Below the pieces are notes generated by a model. It searched no databases, was not told the DNA's origin, and saw nothing but the letters and a program-made list of their open reading frames with translations. A stretch of DNA of 64,000 nt from Hydractinia symbiolongicarpus (taxonomy: Eukaryota > Cnidaria > Hydrozoa > Anthoathecata > Hydractiniidae). Made by a program: the position numbers and the translations under genes. The stretch spans positions 17,796,001 through 17,860,000 of the forward strand of contig NC_079884.1 in assembly GCF_029227915.1 (NCBI RefSeq), given 5' to 3'. Below, one piece after another: positions 58,980 through 64,000 of this stretch. The stretch's first letter is position 1. Every line of letters begins with the position of its first letter.

Positions 58980-59950
58980 TTTATTTATTTATTTATTGGA
59001 CGAATATTTATGTACAGGGTAGACATTTCAGAAAATACACAATTTTGTTATCATAATGTGTCCTGTGAATAAACAAACAAAAAAATGTAGGTATATATAA
59101 AAATTGATATGTGAAAGTGCACACAAGTTGAGGAAAAGAGAGTTAATAACACTGAAAAGAACATAAGAGAATAATACGAAGCTATTCAGTACAGTCTAAC
59201 GCCCACTTCGAGGTAAGTCACAAAACAGATCGATTTTCTTTAAACAATCATTACTAGAAAAACAAGTTTTTAATAATCTATCAAACCCAGAACTATAAAC
59301 CATTTTACGGATATCCAGAGGTAAATCATTAAATAATCTGGCTTAAACCAGAGAGAGCCACTTGCATATTTCAAGTTAATTTTCGGTATTGCTATTGTAT
59401 GTCCGTTGTTTCTTGTCAAATATTTATCGACTTTTCATTTCGAAATAACTTTTAACATCATTACAAACATTCTTAACCAAACACCTCCTAACAAAATCAC
59501 ATGCATGTTTTTTATTAACTTGAATTGATGATGGCACATGAGCTGTTGAATGACATCCTACAATGACCACTGCAAGAGCTCTACGATGAAATGATTCTAA
59601 CTTGTTTTGTTGAGTGTTTGTATAGTTCAACGTAACAAGACCACAGTGAGTGTTGGTATCACCATTGCTTGATAAATCATTCTCAGAGTGTTTTGTATCA
59701 GTTTTGGTCTGAGTTTAGCTAGGGGTCTCAAACGACAGCTTGCTTTTTTGTAAAATAATTGATGACCTAAGTATTTGTAGGTAGTCGTAACAAATACATT
59801 CTTGAACAAATCGTATGAAATTTTGAGGTAGTATTTACCTTCTTGAAGCTGGTAATATAGCATTTTTTTTACCAAATATAGCTTCTCGTGTTGTCTCTGC
59901 TTTCTTATCAAAACAAACTTTCGATTTGATTGATATTTAATATATTTTGG
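58980..59950 (-). pseudogene. LINE 3' end (non-LTR reverse transcriptase C-terminal region)
   Basis: Minus-strand pieces: VFVTTTYKYLGHQLFYKKAS, RLRPLAKLRPKLIQNTLRMI, then after a frameshift near 59,627 NKLESFHRRALAVVIVGCHS and FVRRCLVKNVCNDVKSYFEM. T-YKYLGH, K-RP, and KLE-x-x-RRA are usual in the C-terminal part of CR1/RTE-type LINE ORF2. A (TTTA)n stretch at 58980-59000 on the downstream side could be the simple-repeat tail. Confidence 0.65.
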
Positions 59951-60423
59951 AGATCATAGCTTAATTAAAAAACTAGCAAATTCATCAGAAAAGTAATTTT
60001 CATAAACAGGTTGTCTATACAGTTATGAAGTGTGTATAATTTCTTGCATTTGATTTTTCGAGTGGTCATTCAGAATGGCGAAGATGGAGGATAACGACCA
60101 TGACGGAGAGCTTTCTTGAACTGCTTTGTAGCCCCTTTAAAGAACTAACTTTTGCAGGAAATAATATTCGGGAGTCAAAAAAGTGCATTTCGCGGAATCT
60201 ATTTTCGCGAATTCAACAGATTTCGAATTTATTTTATTTAATTTCGTTGGAATTAATTTTGACTATTGCTTGATTTTAAAAAGGAAATATTTTTGCGATC
60301 TGAGTGAAACATTAAAAGTCGTGGTTTTTGAATCGTACGAAATACAAATTTCGTATTTTTCGAAGTATGGGTATTTTTAAAAATACGTATATTACTCCTA
60401 AAAATGATTTTTTTTAATATAGA

Positions 60424-60690
60424 CTAGTCGGTAAGGTCCGTAAAAAAATCCACTTAGTCAGAAGAAATTGACGTCACCACCTCGTTTCCGAGTTATTTAG
60501 CCTCATAGTTTTTAAGTGCACTGTAATGGCTTCCTTAATTTAATATAGGATATTGACTTTAGAGTAGGGTTATTGACGTCGCGCCGTAACGTCATAAAAT
60601 TTAACATTTCAGACATACCTTTTTCGGATACATTAAAGGAAAATGACGATATCCACTATGACTGTCACATACACTTTGTAACAATACTAG
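60424..60690 (-). mobile_element. Helitron fragment (minus orientation)
   Basis: A 3' end with ACTAG at 60423-60427, then on the minus strand a GTGGATTTTTTTACGG stretch, and TGACGTCA-type motifs inside. The 5' boundary is not clear; another CTAG end at about 60687 begins a further copy. Confidence 0.45.
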
Positions 60691-60814
60691 TCGACTAGCT
60701 GTTTCCCGTGGAAGAATCCACTGATTCCTCATTTAATTCATGTAACAAATATATGTCCATCAAAAAACAAACAATACAGCAGTGCGAATCTTACAATCTA
60801 TATTATTATATAAA

Positions 60815-61166
60815 CTAGTCGATAAAGCCCGTAGAAAAATCCACTAAGGTGCAAAAGAACAATGGAAATATAGGTTGCTTTAGATTTTTTGCTGACGTCA
60901 GCAGTGCATATACAAAAAGAATATTGGTGAATTTAGTCATTTGTTGTCTGTAATGTGTAGAGGTTGAAACGCTGATCAAAATAATGTATAGTATCGTATG
61001 TTTTTAACAAACGCCTAAGGGTTTAAAAATATTGCTGACGTCAGCAAAGTCCTCACCAAAAGTTTCAAAAAAAATTGACTGACTGACTGACTGACTGACT
61101 GACTGACTGACTGACTGACTGACTGACTGACTGACTGACTGACTGACTGACTGCAGTATAATGTGA
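60815..61166 (-). mobile_element. Helitron with expanded GACT repeat
   Basis: On the minus strand it starts TCACATTATACTGCAGTCAG and ends with a hairpin-like GTGGATTTTTCTACGG followed by ATCGACTAG|T. A TGACGTCAGC motif is inside twice. The 5' simple repeat, CTGTCCGTC in other copies, is here a long GACT/AGTC array. Confidence 0.55.
61075..61153 (+). repeat. (GACT)n microsatellite
   Basis: About 19 uninterrupted GACT units inside the Helitron at 60815-61166. Confidence 0.95.
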
Positions 61167-61169
61167 CAT

Positions 61170-63520
61170 TTAAAATCTTAATCTACTAATATTACTTCTT
61201 ACTGACAATGCAAAAATTATTCGAAAAGAAGTTTACCAAAGCATTTCAAACTACATCTAAGCCATAAAATTTATATCACTCAAAATGTCACATACAAAAA
61301 AGCTGATCAATGTCAAAAACAAATCTTTGTCAATGCATATGTTAAATCAGTTAGTTTACTACAAACCCTGCCAAAGGTTGACACAAAATGTGAAAAATAT
61401 ATACGTTATATATAAATTGTACATAAATTGTGCCTCTGGCAGAAATTTTTATTTAGGTTTAAAATAATGGATTGGATAAATTATAATGCAACGAAACTTT
61501 TTTTTATATATTGCATACAGTCCTTCCTCACTAAACTTTAGACAAAATGTAAAAAACATAGTTTTTTAACCCAAAATTAATAAAAATCACTCCTTTTAGC
61601 AAATTGCATGCTGTTTTACCATCAATAAGTCCTACACAAAATTTCAAATGTCACATAGTATTCTGTCACAAATTTTCACATAAAATATATAAAATAACAA
61701 CTTGTATAGTGTGAAACCAATTGGCAAAATTTCTTTTTGGCTAATTAGTCAAATTTGAAATGCAAAAAAAAAAGTTTAAGTCATAATCAGTAATGTTAAA
61801 ACCACAACAATCAATCTAACAGTTTATTTTATGTCAATTTTTGCACCAAATTTGCAACACAAAATACAAATTCTAAATAATACTAAATTCTCTTATTTTG
61901 GTCCATTGCATACCCACTGTCTTCCACACAAAAGTTTAATCAATTTTAATCAAGTTTAATTAAAAGATGAGAGGTTAACGACAAAATCAAAGTTTGCAAA
62001 ATTTAATTATTTTGGTATATATCTATTGCATATGCCCTCTAAAACAATATTATAATACAAAATGCAGAAAAAAACAGTTTACAACAAAAATCAGTTATTC
62101 CAATGATATTGCATACACTCTTTCCTCACAAAAGCTTCACAAAGTGTAAAAAAAGGAATGGTTGTAGGAAGTACTTCTGATTCAACAAATATTTTTTGAC
62201 TCTGTTTATGTTGTCCTTACCCATTAAATCTTACCCAAAATTTTAAAAAACTGCGATTTGGAACGCAACAAATATAAATAGAGAAGGATCAGCCATTTCG
62301 TTATGTTGTACAGAGTCCTCCCTGGTAAGAATTTATACAAAATATAGAAAACACAGTTTGCAATGTGTAAAATCAAAACAACAAAATAAGTTCTATTAGT
62401 ATATGTCATGTCATTGTCTTACACAAAATGTGCACCTTAAAGTTTCATAAGGCACAGCCTGTAAATTAAAAACAACTAAGATCAGGTATTTTGGTCTATT
62501 TCATACCATCCTGTCCAAAGGATTTATATAAAATATGAAAATTGAATAGTAAAATAGAAATTTGCAAAATTCCAATTTTTTTATATACATATTATGCCTT
62601 TTGCAACAATACGTTAACCGAAAATGTCAAAAAAAAGAAAAAATAGCTTACGTGAAAACCAAAATCAACGAAGTAGCTCTTTTGGTGTATTGAATACGAC
62701 CATATGCACAAAGGTTTACACAATGTGTAAAAAAACGGTTGTGATTAGCATTTCTACATCAACAAACATCTGTTCTTTTAGCATACTGATTTATGTCTTT
62801 GCCCACAAACTCTTGCATGAAAATGTCAAAAACATAAATTGGAAGAAATTAAATTTACATTTTAAAAATAAGTATTTCTGTACTTTATGTTTAGAATTTT
62901 TTGCAGGAAAAGAACTTCGCAAGCCAAAAAAAGAATCAGGAAAATGTTTAAAATTTTCAGGGTTAATAACGTTTGATGGATTTTGTGGGAATTTTACATT
63001 TTGCACATATAATGTCAGTTGAATTTCTCATTTTAATATAAAAACAAGAATGGCTTACAAGGTGTAGAGTCAAATTCTACAAAAATTAATTCTTTCGGTA
63101 TATTGCATGATCCTTTTGCCACAAAAGTTAACACAAAAATTCAAAAAAACAAGAACAGAACAGTTGTATATATTATATACACTTCGTATTTTAATAGGAA
63201 TTCAATCCAGCCTTTTCTGTACATTTTTCACCCAAATCGTAAAAAATATTAATCCTTCCCCTGCCTCCCCCCCCAAAAAAAAAAAATAAAAATAAATAAT
63301 AAATAATCAAAATCCCATGTAAATAGTGCAACAAAATCAAAAAATTTGAAAAAGCTTTGTAAATTTTCCCCATACTGTCAAAAAACTCTGTCAAAAAAGA
63401 ATTAAAAAAAGCACAAGTTTTTTCGGTGCTAACAGGCATATAGTATTCCCTCAAAAAGTTTAAACTTTTCTTAAATAACACGAAATGTCATAAACAAAAA
63501 CATTTGAGTCAGAACATCTA
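61170..63520. repeat. Old degenerate tandem array, ~100-120-bp period
   Basis: About fifteen diverged blocks share the order TT(T)GGTATATTGCATAC, a pyrimidine-rich stretch, C(C)ACAAAA-TTTACACAAAATGT-AAAAAA. Clear examples start near 61507, 61905, 62105, 62290, 62490, 62680, 62770 and 63100. ORFs here (62624-63022, 63191-63481) are chance frames in the array. Confidence 0.6.
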
Positions 63521-64000
63521 GAACAACAAAAATTAGTACACTTAAATATTATATAATACTTTTTTAAAAGGTAGTGTGGTTTGTTATTTCTTCTAATTTA
63601 AGCTTAAAAGGTCAAGTCAAATAAGTTACAGCCATATTACTAGCAAAGACCACTAAGATAAGTACTACGACAGGTAGCTTACATGTATAAAGCAAAATAA
63701 AACTCACAGGTTAGCTAAGTACTGGGAATCTTAAGTTTGAAGATAACATTAGCTAGCTACATTAGCTAGCTGGTCAGTTAAATATAAACTGGAGACTTAG
63801 CTAGGTATAAAGAAAATGGCTACATATAAATAAATTCCTAGCTAGCTAACTAGTTGTTGCTGGTGGTGGTTGGCTTTATGATGCTAGCTAACAAACATGT
63901 CTTGCATCAATAATATCATTAAAACTGAAAAAAACAAAAACAAACCTTTTTAAATGTTTTTGTAAAGATTTATTTTGAAGGAAAGAGTAGACGAATACTT
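63521..64000. other. AT-rich DNA with AGCTAGCTA runs and a repeat edge
   Basis: Several AGCTAGCTA stretches at 63750-63900. The last 46 bases match 49975-50020 (TTGTAAAGATTTATTTTGAA), so a dispersed repeat runs off the edge. Confidence 0.45.

Noticed and set aside
62624-63022. A 132-codon ORF.
   Set aside because: It lies in the degenerate AT-rich tandem array, is dominated by Lys/Phe/Asn and repeats the array's period.

Overview
The window looks like animal nuclear DNA, most probably from a cnidarian (inferred from the repeat and virus-like gene families; no species-level marker was found). Two kinds of sequence alternate. Compact, GC-richer blocks with long abutting or overlapping ORFs belong to Polinton/Maverick elements (large virus-like DNA elements with capsid, packaging ATPase, integrase and protein-primed DNA polymerase genes). 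AT-rich, gene-poor DNA fills the rest and carries introns, Helitrons, MITEs, SINEs and decayed retroelements.

Region 1 (1-12.8 kb) is the best preserved Polinton and runs off the left edge. In order it holds the 3' end of a major-capsid-type gene, the A32/FtsK-HerA-like ATPase, five small structural or membrane genes, a large minus-strand coiled-coil membrane protein, two paralogous membrane proteins, a small SAP-like protein, an MDM2-like RING protein, a minus-strand DD(35)E integrase, a second SAP-like protein, and a PolB gene broken by one frameshift. A cassette (SAP gene, 3' hairpin, promoter, first codons of the next gene) occurs twice, once before the RING gene and once before PolB. Most isolated genes and convergent gene pairs end in an inverted-repeat hairpin.

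Region 2 (13.0-14.95 kb) is a fragment of a different Polinton: a decayed membrane protein and an intact penton-like protein on the minus strand, and a divergent conserved ORF. The penton and the divergent ORF start inside one perfect 22-bp palindrome.

Region 3 (15-39 kb) is mostly gene-poor. It has a tyrosine-recombinase pseudogene with one internal stop (16.3-17.1 kb), a Ras/Di-Ras-like GTPase exon (19.4-20.1 kb), Helitrons, a TA-flanked MITE (28.1-28.7 kb), a Polinton leader/repeat-protein remnant (33.9-34.5 kb), a Kolobok-like transposase remnant (35-36.9 kb) and a P2X7-intracellular-domain-like pseudogene (37.7-38.5 kb).

Region 4 (39.3-47.2 kb) is a second, decayed Polinton of another PolB type. 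Its leader gene is split by a 707-bp transposon with 9-bp target duplications. It then has PolB in pieces with a catalytic-core deletion, an HNH nuclease remnant, remnants of two genes also present in region 1, an ATPase with one stop, and an integrase with internal deletions.

Region 5 (47.4-54.7 kb, minus strand) holds the 3' exons of a host RINT1/TIP20-family gene (Golgi-ER vesicle tethering), with a Penelope-like element and Helitrons in its introns. Region 6 (54.7-64 kb) is repeats: a third dead Polinton (56.6-58.2 kb), a PIF/Harbinger-like MITE, a foldback MITE, a LINE 3' end, Helitrons and an old ~110-bp degenerate tandem array (61.2-63.5 kb). At least five separate Polinton-derived loci lie in 64 kb.
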